Of a stretch of DNA of 51,999 nt, positions 17,901 through 25,038 are shown piece after piece (positions within the stretch are counted from its first letter, which is position 1; each line of letters begins with the position of its first letter). The notes below the pieces were generated by a model. The model ran no database searches. It had not been told where the DNA came from and saw only the letters and a list, made by a program, of their open reading frames with translations. Origin of the DNA: Bacteroidales bacterium (GTDB lineage: Bacteria; Bacteroidota; Bacteroidia; Bacteroidales; P3); assembly GCA_017542345.1 (NCBI GenBank), contig JAFXXI010000012.1:1-51999 (forward strand), given 5' to 3'. The position numbers and the translations under genes were made by a program.

Positions 17901-19056
17901 CACGCCCCACGAGCTAACCTCCAACCGAACGCTTTCCTTGCAGGCTACGGTGGAACCCATGCGCGACCTTAAGATTGACTTCAACGCCACGCAGAACGAG
18001 AACTCGCGTGATGAGTACTACTACAAGTACCTCTCGCGTACCGATGCGGTCGAGGGTCCCCTTTCTGAGGTTATGACGGGTTCCTACACATCCACTACAT
18101 GGTCGTTCCTTACCGCCTTCACCGATGCCGACCAGCTCTTCGAGCAGTTTCTCGACGTACGCTCAAGTGTTGCCGCCCGTCTGGCAGCCGCCAACCCCGA
18201 CCCCTACACCGACGACATGGTGCTAGACTCGATGAACGGCAACAATTACCCTGCGGGCTACAGCGCCAATTCGCAGACCGTCTTGCTCACCTCCTTCCTG
18301 GCCACCTACTTGCACCAGGATGCTTCGAACAGTTCTTTCTCGCCCTTCATGCGCTTCCCGCTCCCCAACTGGAACGTCAACTACTCCGGTCTTAATAAGG
18401 TGCAGTTCCTCAAGAAGTGGTTCACCAACATCACGCTCTCTCACCGCTATGCCTCCACCTACACCGTGGGCAATTTCTACACCGACGCAGCGCTCTCGGG
18501 ACTCGACGGTTATGACTATGGTTTAGAAACCGTCCTCAACGCCACCGGTGACTATATCGCGCCGGTCTCCGTCGGGGGAGTGCAGATTAGCGAGCAGTTC
18601 AACCCCCTCATCCGGGTTGCGGTCAGCATGGTCAACAGCTTCCAGTTCAACTTCTCCCTCCAGAAAAACCGTACCCTCGCACTCTCCTTCTCCAACAACC
18701 AGCTCACCGAGACCACCCGCGACGGTGTCACCTTCGGCGCAGGCTATCGAATCCGCGACATAGCCTTCACCCTCAAGGTTGGCAGCAAGCCCATTGATGT
18801 CAAGAGCGATATCGTGCTCCAACTCAATCTCAGCTACAACAGCAACAAGACCAACATTCGTAGAATCAACCAGAACCTCAGCCAAATCTCCTCCGGTGCG
18901 TCGGTATGGATGGCTGAACTCTCGGCTGAATATGCACTCACCACATTCCTCACACTCAGGGCCTTCTTCCAGACCAACATCAACACGCCCTACATCTCCA
19001 ACGCCTATCCCAACTCCACCACCAAAGGTGGCCTCACCGTACGTTTCACTTTCTAA
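11938..19056 (+). CDS. sprA: SprA, outer-membrane translocon of the type IX secretion system
   Basis: 2372-residue protein, the size of SprA of Flavobacterium and Sov of Porphyromonas. SprA is a very large outer-membrane beta-barrel that forms the channel through which T9SS cargo leaves the periplasm. Conserved phrases include YFLKSSQLSKEGFRLNILYE, FGRDLRQILGDD, GQVSYVDDFEGAESSIDLKG, GKLYINLGDISEDILRDGRK, SIRFMRMFLNQFEEPIIL and LADLGNLSLYGSYTTANFG. The C-terminus ends GGLTVRFTF, a beta-barrel terminal strand. The start is TTG at 11938, overlapping ruvA by 4 bases, which gives the signal peptide MKARYILTIAIMLLVCAVARTQ; no upstream ATG is available in frame. A Lys/Arg/Gln-rich stretch at about residues 1862-1890 (bases 17521-17610) is probably a periplasmic loop. 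No other T9SS core gene is in the window. Confidence 0.96.
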   Translation: MKARYILTIAIMLLVCAVARTQGDSVQFTPMGSGYTPAGLTTTVEYDAATGSYVRVTKSGDMVLGREYMSFEEYQNWQMDQLMNKYWNDKKDGTAIDNAGGGLLDKIPGFSQITEKLDMLNKLPEIKIEPSGSAELTFQLVNNYRNDPQRDASQRSITTFDFDENIQINLHAKIGDLIEFDINENTKATFDFENKIKLKYEGKEDDIIQLLEAADISFPLNTTLIQGSQQLFGFHSKLKFGKLTVDAVLSQKETSTENLQVKGGASSHEFEIRADEYEENRHYFIAQYFYDNYNRAMSTLPVVNSNIKIIRIEVWRTNVGAAVTQNRNILALTDLGEHTPSNSRISGTGPVLPSNESNDLLQLMNPAAVRSVNSVTSYMQGLGMTSGEDYEKVESARLLNTNEYTFNSQLGFITLNQPLSNDQVLAVAFQYQVIGDTNVYQVGELTTDGVNEPNTLVVKLLKSTAVNTHGPLWKLMMKNVYFLKSSQLSKEGFRLNILYEDPEGGVGIGFFTDGPQQGKPLIEVFGMDRMDASQTYYYSDGVFDWFDSAAFKGGLIQASTGRIFFPYVEPFGRDLRQILGDDAFANQYCFDSLYTMTQTLARQYADRNKFYLEGYYTSSVSGEISLGYSVTPGSVTVTAGGMPLIENVDYTVDYTMGTVRIINESILSSNTPISVSSENNSFSMTTKRMLGLHLNYEFQPNFNLGATVMNLREKPMTQKNNFGDEPTSNTIWGLDLSYQHEVPFITKLVDLLPGIDTKAPSNLSLTAEFAHFIPGMSNTGSAEGQVSYVDDFEGAESSIDLKGVTSWFLASTPQDYATALPMFPETAPASGLAYGFNRARLAWYRISNDFYNTGNRPANITQDDLSRPYARRIYEQEVFPNKDLASGQPTNIYELNLAYYPEERGPYNYDVAPSAYSAGLDAEGRLRNPASRWGGIMRKLDYTDFETQNIETIEFWLMDPFIENPNHTGGKLYINLGDISEDILRDGRKGFENGLPTSATVVNVDTTIWGRVPTTQPIVNAFDNDEGARMYQDVGYDGIGSTHGLEDEQSFFASYLEDIATRFGTGSTAYQQALEDPSGDDFRYYRSTYYDENDVKINDRYKRFNNPEGNSPVDSDSDEDYMTSASAYPNVEDINKDNTLSEAENYYQYVVDLTPSRMVIGENHIVDIQEAQNVQLANGETTTCKWYQFRIPIRQPDQKVGNINGYQSIRFMRMFLNQFEEPIILRFATLDLVYSTWRKYSEELLQPGDYPTGAGAETSFGISTVNIEENGSRQPVPYVLPPGIKREEWYSTSSSYTQLNEQSIALDVDGLSSGDARAIYRSTSYDLRYYGHLKMFVHAEQKYVTDNLGDGDLSLFVRLGSDYTGNYYEYEMPLQFTPWYVSADDPYAIWPIANNVDVDIQKMTEVKTNRNIKIRSGDGAYSPSLLYSEVVGGMKYTVLGNPNLGKIKVIMIGIRNPKKETLTDGNNMLPKSAIVWINELRLSDYINKGGWAAMALARTNLADLGNLSLYGSYTTANFGNLEDPLIKEELVNTFTFQTTLDMELGKFLPETWGMHIPLYLDHSRVIGSPEYNPLNPDVLLYDDLATYATAAERDSVREMTQLHKSATNLTLTNVRKDRVGKGALKQHFFDVENFSLSYAYSRERTSDDEIEHYNKDQHRGGLTYSYALQPKEVKPFDKVKLFKGKSWKIIKDFNFYYLPKNLSFSTEIYRDFEETLLRNKSAARVIIKPTVFKQFTWQRTYGLNYDLSKAFRIQYSANANARVDEPIGRIETASATDSIWRSIANGGTMQNFQQTLSVNYELPINKLPYLDFLRVPLSYRTSYNFQGTTEALASQGSVLQNTTTFQASAAANFNTLYNKIPLLKKANQAKQPQRNNRNPRKPAKTQKALSAQDSIAAADSLRHAKFMEALKEVGYFALRFVSGVKNVNIQYNINDGSRLPGYMGSPVVVGLDPNNFWTPGPAYVLGYKQDVVNDLLRYDLLSRDSLFNTPHELTSNRTLSLQATVEPMRDLKIDFNATQNENSRDEYYYKYLSRTDAVEGPLSEVMTGSYTSTTWSFLTAFTDADQLFEQFLDVRSSVAARLAAANPDPYTDDMVLDSMNGNNYPAGYSANSQTVLLTSFLATYLHQDASNSSFSPFMRFPLPNWNVNYSGLNKVQFLKKWFTNITLSHRYASTYTVGNFYTDAALSGLDGYDYGLETVLNATGDYIAPVSVGGVQISEQFNPLIRVAVSMVNSFQFNFSLQKNRTLALSFSNNQLTETTRDGVTFGAGYRIRDIAFTLKVGSKPIDVKSDIVLQLNLSYNSNKTNIRRINQNLSQISSGASVWMAELSAEYALTTFLTLRAFFQTNINTPYISNAYPNSTTKGGLTVRFTF

Positions 19057-19070
19057 ACAAACTACTCTCA

Positions 19071-20450
19071 ATGACCAACGACCGCTTCACAGACCACGAC
19101 GACGAGACTCGGGAACTCGTGCTTGACTTCGAGCGCACCGTCCTCCGGGGCGACAGCCAGTTCTTCGATGTCGACGAGCTGGAAATCATTATTGACTACT
19201 ACCTTGAGGTCGAGGACCTCAAGCCCCTCTCCGCCGCCATCGACTATGCCGAACAACTCTATCCCGACAGCCCCGAGGTGAAGATCCGCCGCGCTCACTG
19301 GTATGTAGCTAACCACCAGCCCGAGACGGCTCTGAACATACTCCTCGCTTTGCGCCGCCAGCAGCCAAACGACACCGACATTGCTTATTCGCTCGGTGTC
19401 GTCTACGGTGAACTCGGACAGAGTGAGAAGGCCATCGAAGAGTTCCTCGTGGCCGCCACCGATGGCTGGCAGCTCGGCCGCATCTATTCCAACATCGCCG
19501 AGGAGTACTATAAGCTGCAGGATTACAATAACTCGCTCTCCTACTACCTCAAGGCCTTGCAGATAGAGCCCGAAGACACCGTCACCCTTTACAACTACAC
19601 CGACACCGCTGTCCGCGCCGGTTTGGCCGATGAGGCGGTGCAGTATCTCAACCTTATGCTTGAGGATCACCCCTATTATAAGGAGGCCTGGCAGTGCCTT
19701 GCCTCTGCTTACCGTGCTGTAGGCCTCAACGACCGCGCCGTGGATGCCTTGGAATATGCCGTGGCCATCGACCCTATGTTCCAGCCTGCCTATTTCGACC
19801 TATCGCTGACATTCGAGGTCGAGGGCGATATCCCGCAGGCTGCCACGGCGCTCACCCGCCTGCTGGCGAAGACCGACGACAAGGCCCCTGTCCTCAGCGC
19901 CCTCGGACAACTCTTCCTCCGTGCGGGTAATCCCGAGCCGGCACTGCAGTATCTGCGCAAAGCCCTCGAACTGCATCCCGACGACGCCCAAATCCATGCC
20001 TCGCTGGCGCTTACCTGCCTCCACATGTCCGACCTCTCGCTTGCCTCCACCCATGCTCGCAAGGCTTTGGCCCTTGACCCGCAGAACCCCGACGCCCTCC
20101 TCGCATCGGCCTTCGTACATCAGGAACGCAACGACTTTGATGCTGCCGATGAGGACTTTGAGAAACTTATACTCTCGCCGCAGTGCAACGAGAGCCACTG
20201 CCGACAGTATGCTCACTACCTCTATGACCGTGGTATGTACGACATCCTCATCGACTTCGCTGAGGAGTCGCTGCAACTCTACCCCGACGACCCCTTCTAC
20301 TCCACCTACCTCTCTGCAGCCCTCTTCCTCACCAACCGTTACAACCGACTCCGCCACGCCCTGCCCCATGCCGACACCGGCTTTCTTCGGAAGCTCTGTC
20401 CGCAACTCTGGGAGAATCCCCGCGTGGCCTCACTCCTCCCTGAAGAATGA
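19071..20450 (+). CDS. Tetratricopeptide repeat protein
   Basis: 459 residues without a signal peptide or membrane segment, so cytoplasmic. After an acidic N-terminus (DDETRELVLDFERTVLRG) come at least nine TPR-like helical pairs, for example AIDYAEQLYPDSPEVKIRRA, NDTDIAYSLGVVYGELGQSE, YYKEAWQCLASAYRAVGLND and NPEPALQYLRKALELHPDD. TPR arrays are protein-binding scaffolds; the partner is unknown. It starts 14 bp after the sprA stop, so co-transcription is likely and a T9SS-linked role is possible but not shown. Confidence 0.88.
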   Translation: MTNDRFTDHDDETRELVLDFERTVLRGDSQFFDVDELEIIIDYYLEVEDLKPLSAAIDYAEQLYPDSPEVKIRRAHWYVANHQPETALNILLALRRQQPNDTDIAYSLGVVYGELGQSEKAIEEFLVAATDGWQLGRIYSNIAEEYYKLQDYNNSLSYYLKALQIEPEDTVTLYNYTDTAVRAGLADEAVQYLNLMLEDHPYYKEAWQCLASAYRAVGLNDRAVDALEYAVAIDPMFQPAYFDLSLTFEVEGDIPQAATALTRLLAKTDDKAPVLSALGQLFLRAGNPEPALQYLRKALELHPDDAQIHASLALTCLHMSDLSLASTHARKALALDPQNPDALLASAFVHQERNDFDAADEDFEKLILSPQCNESHCRQYAHYLYDRGMYDILIDFAEESLQLYPDDPFYSTYLSAALFLTNRYNRLRHALPHADTGFLRKLCPQLWENPRVASLLPEE

Positions 20451-20501
20451 CTGATTGAAAAACAAGCATATAGACAGCATGAACGCCCTTTCATCTTCTT
20501 G

Positions 20502-20570
20502 CCAACACCGTATCATCTCTTACTATCGTGGTAGGGGTACGAAGATGGTTTGGCGATGATACGGTGTTGG
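20502..20570. repeat. 16-bp perfect inverted repeat in intergenic region
   Basis: Arms CCAACACCGTATCATC (20502-20517) and GATGATACGGTGTTGG (20555-20570) are exact complements around a 37-base centre. A second, outer/inner pair CATCTTC (20492-20498) and GAAGATG (20541-20547) and a direct repeat of GGCGATGAT (20552-20560, 20574-20582) make the region unusually structured. No T-tract follows on either strand, so it is not a classic intrinsic terminator. It lies in the 186-bp gap after the TPR gene. Confidence 0.75.
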
Positions 20571-20636
20571 TATGGCGATGATGGCTTGAAGAGTTGAAAA
20601 TGAATATGTTAGAAATGTTAAAAATTTATTAAAAAA

Positions 20637-21614
20637 GTGGCTAAAAAAACTAATCGGAACCTCTTGAAAGGAATGCTTTTTGTCGCGCTGGCGACGGTGC
20701 TACTGATGGTGGCGCCCCTGCGTGCGCAGGAGACGTCGGGCGTGGCCGAAGCCGTCAGGGGCGACACCGTTTCGTCGGGCTGGGTGGCCAGCTTGTTGCA
20801 TTGGTATGACGCCAATATGAACTACCTGGCCGTGGGCGCTTTAATGACGCTCGAGAGTTCGTTCATTCCCTTCCCGTCGGAGGTGGTGATACCGCCAGCG
20901 GTCTATGTGGCGGCCAACCCCGAGAGCGCAGGAGGCATGAAGATATGGCTGGTGGTGGTGGCTGGCACGTTGGGTGCGCTACTGGGCGCACTAATCAACT
21001 ACTTCCTTTCCATGTGGCTGGGACGGCCAATAGTCTATGCCTTCGCCGAGAGTAAGTTAGGCCGGTTGTTGCGGCTGTCGAAGGAGAAGGTGGAACGTGC
21101 CGAGCATTACTTCAACGACCACGGTGTCATGTCTACGCTGGTGGGCCGTTTCATACCGGTCATCCGTCAGCTTATCAGCATTCCTGCGGGTCTCTCGAAG
21201 ATGAATCTTGGAGCTTTCACGCTTTTCACTACGTTGGGTGCCATGGCGTGGAACTGCATCCTTGCGTTGCTCGGCTGGCTGGCCTACCAGGCTGCCGACC
21301 CAACGGTCATAGAGCAGTATAGCCGCCAGTTGAGCATCATTATTGTGGCGGTTTTCGTTGCGGTGATATTATTCTTTGTAATCCGCCACATCATCAAGAA
21401 GCACGGAGAACAAGGAAGCCGTGTGGTGGGTATATTGTTTGCTATCTTTCTTGGTGATTTTGGTTTACATCATTTCTATACAGGAGATAAACGGCTTGGA
21501 GTAATCTATTTGGTTTTTTGTTGGACGGGTATTCCCGCCATTGTGGGAATTGGCGAAGGAATATGGTGGATGATTGACAAGGATTCTTATGGGAAGCCGT
21601 TGATCAATATTTAG
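20637..21614 (+). CDS. DedA family membrane protein fused to a C-terminal TM2 domain
   Basis: 325 residues from a GTG start at 20637. A hydrophobic N-terminus (LLKGMLFVALATVLLMVAPLRAQ) resembles a signal sequence or helix. The DedA/VTT domain spans about 55-240, with ESSFIPFPSEVVIPPAVYVA, GALLGALINYFLSMWLGRP, and the motif GRFIPVIRQLISIPAGLSKMNLGAFTLFTTLGAMAWN. DedA proteins act as lipid-carrier transporters or scramblases (for example undecaprenyl phosphate). From about 264 a TM2 domain follows: GILFAIFLGDFGLHHFYTGDKRLGVIYLVFCWTGIPAIVGIGEGI. TM2 is normally a separate small protein. The TM2-coding end is clearly more AT-rich than the DedA part, suggesting a later addition. An internal ATG start at MLFVAL is also possible. 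Confidence 0.9.
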   Translation: MAKKTNRNLLKGMLFVALATVLLMVAPLRAQETSGVAEAVRGDTVSSGWVASLLHWYDANMNYLAVGALMTLESSFIPFPSEVVIPPAVYVAANPESAGGMKIWLVVVAGTLGALLGALINYFLSMWLGRPIVYAFAESKLGRLLRLSKEKVERAEHYFNDHGVMSTLVGRFIPVIRQLISIPAGLSKMNLGAFTLFTTLGAMAWNCILALLGWLAYQAADPTVIEQYSRQLSIIIVAVFVAVILFFVIRHIIKKHGEQGSRVVGILFAIFLGDFGLHHFYTGDKRLGVIYLVFCWTGIPAIVGIGEGIWWMIDKDSYGKPLINI

Positions 21615-21684
21615 TATATGCAGGAAAACCAGTTTTTCCCGTTACCCCTGCAGGGTTAAATCAATGCAGATGATACAACAATAG

Positions 21685-22893
21685 ATGACAATGAACATCA
21701 ACAATATTAGAAATCAGTTCCCCATATTGGACACGGAGGTACACGGGCACAGGCTGGTGTACCTCGACAATGCGGCCACGACGCAGAAACCGCTGGCGGT
21801 GATTGAGGCGCTGTCGGACTACTATAGTCACCTCAATGCCAACATCCACCGTGGTGCCCACCATTTGGCTGCCGAGGCTACGGGTCGCTATGAGGAGGTG
21901 CGCCGCCAGGTGCAGCAGTTCATCGGTGCTCGCCATCACCACGAGGTAGTCTTCACCCGCGGTACCACGGAGAGCATCAACTTGGTGGCGTCGTCGTTCG
22001 CCAAGCGCTATTTCACTGGCGACGACGAGGTGATTGTGTCGGGTATGGAACACCATTCCAACATCGTTCCGTGGCAGTTGGCAGGGGCTGTGTTGAGACC
22101 CATCCTGTTCAGCGACGAGGGTGTGCTCGACATGGATGCTTATGAGCGTCTGTTCTCGGACCGCACGCGCATCGTGGCCGTCAACCATGTCTCGAACACG
22201 CTCGGCACGGTCAATCCGGTGGAGCGGATAGTGGAGATTGCCCACGCACACGGTGTTCCAGTTCTGGTGGACGGTGCGCAGGCGGTGTCGCACATGATGG
22301 TGGACGTACAGGCGATGGGATGTGACTTCTACTGTTTCTCGGGCCACAAGATGTATGCCCCGATGGGGGTGGGCGTGATGTATGGCCGCGAGGAAATGCT
22401 GTCGGAACTGCCTCCATACCAGGGTGGGGGAGAAATGATTAGCGAGGTGACCTTCGAGAGGACGACATACAATGAGTTGCCGTTCAAGTTCGAGGCGGGG
22501 ACGCCGTCGGTGGGCGATGTCATCGGTCTCGGCAGGGCAATAGCATTCATGCAGGAGGTTGGCGTCGACGTTATAGCTGCGCATGAAGCCGACCTGCTGA
22601 CCTATGCCACGGAACGACTGTCGACGTTGCCGGGGTTGAGGATTTACGGCACGGCACCCATGAAAACGTCGGTGCTGTCGTTCCTTATCGGGCAGGCCCA
22701 CCCCTACGATGTGGGGACGTTGCTCGACCAGCTGGGTGTCGCTGTGCGCACAGGACACCACTGCACGCAGCCTGTCATGGACCGCTACGGCATCCCGGGA
22801 ACGGTGAGGGCGAGTTTTGCCGTCTACAATAACCGCGAAGAGGTGGATGCCTTGGTGGCGGCGATGGAACGAATAATGCCTATGTTGCAATAG
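21685..22893 (+). CDS. sufS: Cysteine desulfurase, SufS type
   Basis: PLP enzyme that takes sulfur from cysteine for iron-sulfur cluster assembly. 402 residues, matching SufS. It begins with YLDNAATTQKP; the PLP-binding lysine is K222 in FSGHKMYAPMGVGVMYG; the catalytic cysteine is C360 in VRTGHHCTQPVMDRYG, the group II (SufS/CsdA) form. GAHHLAAEATGRYEEVR and VNHVSNTLGTVNPVE are also typical. The ATG at 21691 would shorten it by two residues. No sufBCD genes lie beside it here, unlike the usual suf operon, so it is separated from the scaffold genes or is a second copy. recN follows 2 bp after the stop. Confidence 0.93.
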   Translation: MTMNINNIRNQFPILDTEVHGHRLVYLDNAATTQKPLAVIEALSDYYSHLNANIHRGAHHLAAEATGRYEEVRRQVQQFIGARHHHEVVFTRGTTESINLVASSFAKRYFTGDDEVIVSGMEHHSNIVPWQLAGAVLRPILFSDEGVLDMDAYERLFSDRTRIVAVNHVSNTLGTVNPVERIVEIAHAHGVPVLVDGAQAVSHMMVDVQAMGCDFYCFSGHKMYAPMGVGVMYGREEMLSELPPYQGGGEMISEVTFERTTYNELPFKFEAGTPSVGDVIGLGRAIAFMQEVGVDVIAAHEADLLTYATERLSTLPGLRIYGTAPMKTSVLSFLIGQAHPYDVGTLLDQLGVAVRTGHHCTQPVMDRYGIPGTVRASFAVYNNREEVDALVAAMERIMPMLQ

Positions 22894-22895
22894 TT

Positions 22896-24563
22896 ATGCT
22901 TGTAAGTTTACATATAGAGAACTATGCGCTGATACGGCGGACCGATATACGGTTTGACGGTGGCTTTGTGGCCATCACAGGCGAGACGGGCGCGGGCAAG
23001 ACCATCATGTTGGGTGCGCTGGGGCTGCTGCTTGGGCAGCGGTCCGATGCTACGGTGCTGGCCGACAAAGAACGAAAATGCGTGGTGGAAGCCCTGTTTG
23101 ACATCGGCGGACTCAATCTGAAGCCGTTGTTTGACGAAGAGGATGTGGACTACGACGACCGTCTGATTGTGCGGCGCGAGATATTGCCGTCGGCCAAGAG
23201 CCGGGCATTTGTCAACGATACCCCGGTGCAGTTGGCGTTCTTGAAGCGGCTGGGCGGGAGAATCATAGACATCCACTCGCAACATCAGACGCTGACGCTA
23301 TCGGAGAGTTCGTTCCGCATCAGGCTACTCGATACCATTGCCTCGGGAGAGGCGACTTCCAACGATGTGTTACAGCGCTACCGTGAAGCATACGGGAACT
23401 ATTCCGCCTTGAAGCGCCAGCTGGAGGAACTCACGGCCACGGAGGCTCAGAATCGCAAGGATGCCGACTACATGCAGTTTCAGTTTGACGAGTTGAACGA
23501 TGCACGACTGGTGGATGGCGAGCAGGAAGAGTTGGAGCAGGAGTCACAGCTGTTGGCTCATGCCGAGACGGTGAGCGAGGGAGTGGGTGAGGCAGTGTCA
23601 GTGATGGACAACGACGGTGGTCAGTCGGTGCTGTCCGGATTGCGGCAGGCCAAGTCGGCGCTGGCGCATGTTGCCTCTTACCATCCAGAGGTCGAGGCGT
23701 TGCTGTCGCGCGTGGAGTCGTCACTGATAGAGCTTGACGACGTGTGCGGAAGCCTCCGGTCGACAGCCGACGGTATAGTGTATAGTCCGCAACGTCAGCA
23801 GGAGGTAGACGACAGATTGGCGCTGATATACCGCTTGGAGAAAAAGCACTCGGTGTCCAGCGTGGCGGAATTGATTGAGATAAAGCAGAAGTTGGATGAA
23901 CGGTTGCAATCGATAGCCACCCACGACGACCGCATACAGGAGCTGATGGAGCAGGTTGACAAGGCGTATGCAGAGGTGCAGGAGACGGGTGGTCGGTTGA
24001 GTGAGTCGCGGAGAGAAGCGGGTAAGGTACTGAAGAAAGGGATTCTGCCTGTCTTGCAGTCGCTCGGAATGAAGGAGGCGCGATTTGAGGTCAGCATGGA
24101 ACCTACGCCGGAATACGGCCCCCAGGGACGGGATGCTGTAACATTCATGTTCAATGCCAATAGGGGAGGGGAGATGCGTGACATGTCGAAAGTGGCATCG
24201 GGCGGCGAGATGTCGCGATTGATGCTGGCAATCAAGAGCATTGTTACCTCGCGGACGCTACTGCCGACCATCATTTTCGACGAGATTGACACTGGAGTGT
24301 CGGGCGACATTTCGGTGGCAGTGGGACGTATCATGTGCCGGATGGCGGAGCGGATGCAGGTGGTGGCCATCACACATCTGCCGCAGATAGCAGCCAAGGC
24401 AGGACAGCATCTGAAGGTGTACAAGCAAACGGATGGAGGGAGTACGGTATCGTGCATCAAGGAACTCACTCCGGATGAAAGAATCAACGAGGTGGCTACA
24501 ATGCTGAGTTCGGACCCGCCGACAGCTGCCGCCCTACAGACCGCACGCGAATTGATGCAATGA
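22896..24563 (+). CDS. recN: DNA repair protein RecN
   Basis: 555-residue SMC-like ATPase of double-strand break repair. Walker A GETGAGKTIMLGAL lies near residues 30-43 in the context MLVSLHIENYALIRRTDIRFDGGFVAITG; coiled-coil arms span about 150-360; the C-terminal head has the signature KVASGGEMSRLMLAIKSIV and Walker B PTIIFDEIDTGVSGDIS, then VVAITHLPQIAAKAGQHLKVYK. All catalytic elements are intact. It follows sufS by 2 bp and overlaps aroK by 4 bp (ATGA), so sufS, recN and aroK are one transcription unit. No SOS-like operator was recognised. Confidence 0.97.
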   Translation: MLVSLHIENYALIRRTDIRFDGGFVAITGETGAGKTIMLGALGLLLGQRSDATVLADKERKCVVEALFDIGGLNLKPLFDEEDVDYDDRLIVRREILPSAKSRAFVNDTPVQLAFLKRLGGRIIDIHSQHQTLTLSESSFRIRLLDTIASGEATSNDVLQRYREAYGNYSALKRQLEELTATEAQNRKDADYMQFQFDELNDARLVDGEQEELEQESQLLAHAETVSEGVGEAVSVMDNDGGQSVLSGLRQAKSALAHVASYHPEVEALLSRVESSLIELDDVCGSLRSTADGIVYSPQRQQEVDDRLALIYRLEKKHSVSSVAELIEIKQKLDERLQSIATHDDRIQELMEQVDKAYAEVQETGGRLSESRREAGKVLKKGILPVLQSLGMKEARFEVSMEPTPEYGPQGRDAVTFMFNANRGGEMRDMSKVASGGEMSRLMLAIKSIVTSRTLLPTIIFDEIDTGVSGDISVAVGRIMCRMAERMQVVAITHLPQIAAKAGQHLKVYKQTDGGSTVSCIKELTPDERINEVATMLSSDPPTAAALQTARELMQ

Positions 24564-25036
24564 AGTACTACTTGGTGGGATATATGTACAGCGGGAAGTC
24601 CACCTTTGGGCGGCGGCTGGCAGCAGAGAAGGGAATAGACTTCGTGGATTTGGACCGCTTGTTTGAGGAGCGATACCACTATACGGTGCCTCGATTCTTC
24701 CAGCAATTCGGCGAGCAGGCGTTCCGGCAGTTGGAGACTCAGCTGCTGCATACCACGGCTGACATGGATGGAGTGGTTATTGCCACTGGCGGCGGCACGC
24801 CTTGCCATTCTGGCAATATGGACTTTATCCTGCAGCATGGAGTGGCGATATATCTCAAGATGAGCGTGGATGAACTCTATCAACGCGCGCTGAACTCGCG
24901 CAATCCCCGACCGACTATGCGCGGTCTTACTCCTGAACAGATACGGGAGAAAATAGAAGAACAAATAAAAAAGCGCGAAGGTGATTACCTTCGCGCTCAA
25001 ATAGTGCTGGACGGGAACAATCCCGTAATGACGTAA
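24560..25036 (+). CDS. aroK: Shikimate kinase
   Basis: Phosphorylates shikimate with ATP in the chorismate pathway. 158 residues. The P-loop GYMYSGKST is at residues 7-15 and is preceded by the usual first strand (KYYLV); shikimate-binding residues are in DLDRLFEERYHYTVPRFFQQFGEQAFRQLET; the GGGTP loop appears as VIATGGGTPCHSGN; the lid region is RNPRPTM. Translationally coupled to recN. The last 20 codons contain a perfect hairpin that on the opposite strand is a terminator for the convergent gene (see 24967-24996), which constrains this C-terminus (KKREGDYLRAQI). Confidence 0.96.
   Translation: MKYYLVGYMYSGKSTFGRRLAAEKGIDFVDLDRLFEERYHYTVPRFFQQFGEQAFRQLETQLLHTTADMDGVVIATGGGTPCHSGNMDFILQHGVAIYLKMSVDELYQRALNSRNPRPTMRGLTPEQIREKIEEQIKKREGDYLRAQIVLDGNNPVMT
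24967..24996 (-). terminator. Intrinsic terminator of the minus-strand kinase operon, embedded in aroK
   Basis: Arms GCGCGAAGGT (24973-24982) and ACCTTCGCGC (24987-24996) form a perfect 10-bp GC-rich stem with a 4-base loop. Reading the minus strand, the stem is followed at once by TTTTTTATTTG, an intrinsic terminator, starting 42 bases after the stop of the gene ending at 25039. On the plus strand no T-tract follows, so it acts in one direction only. It lies wholly inside the aroK coding sequence. Confidence 0.88.
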
Positions 25037-25038
25037 TA

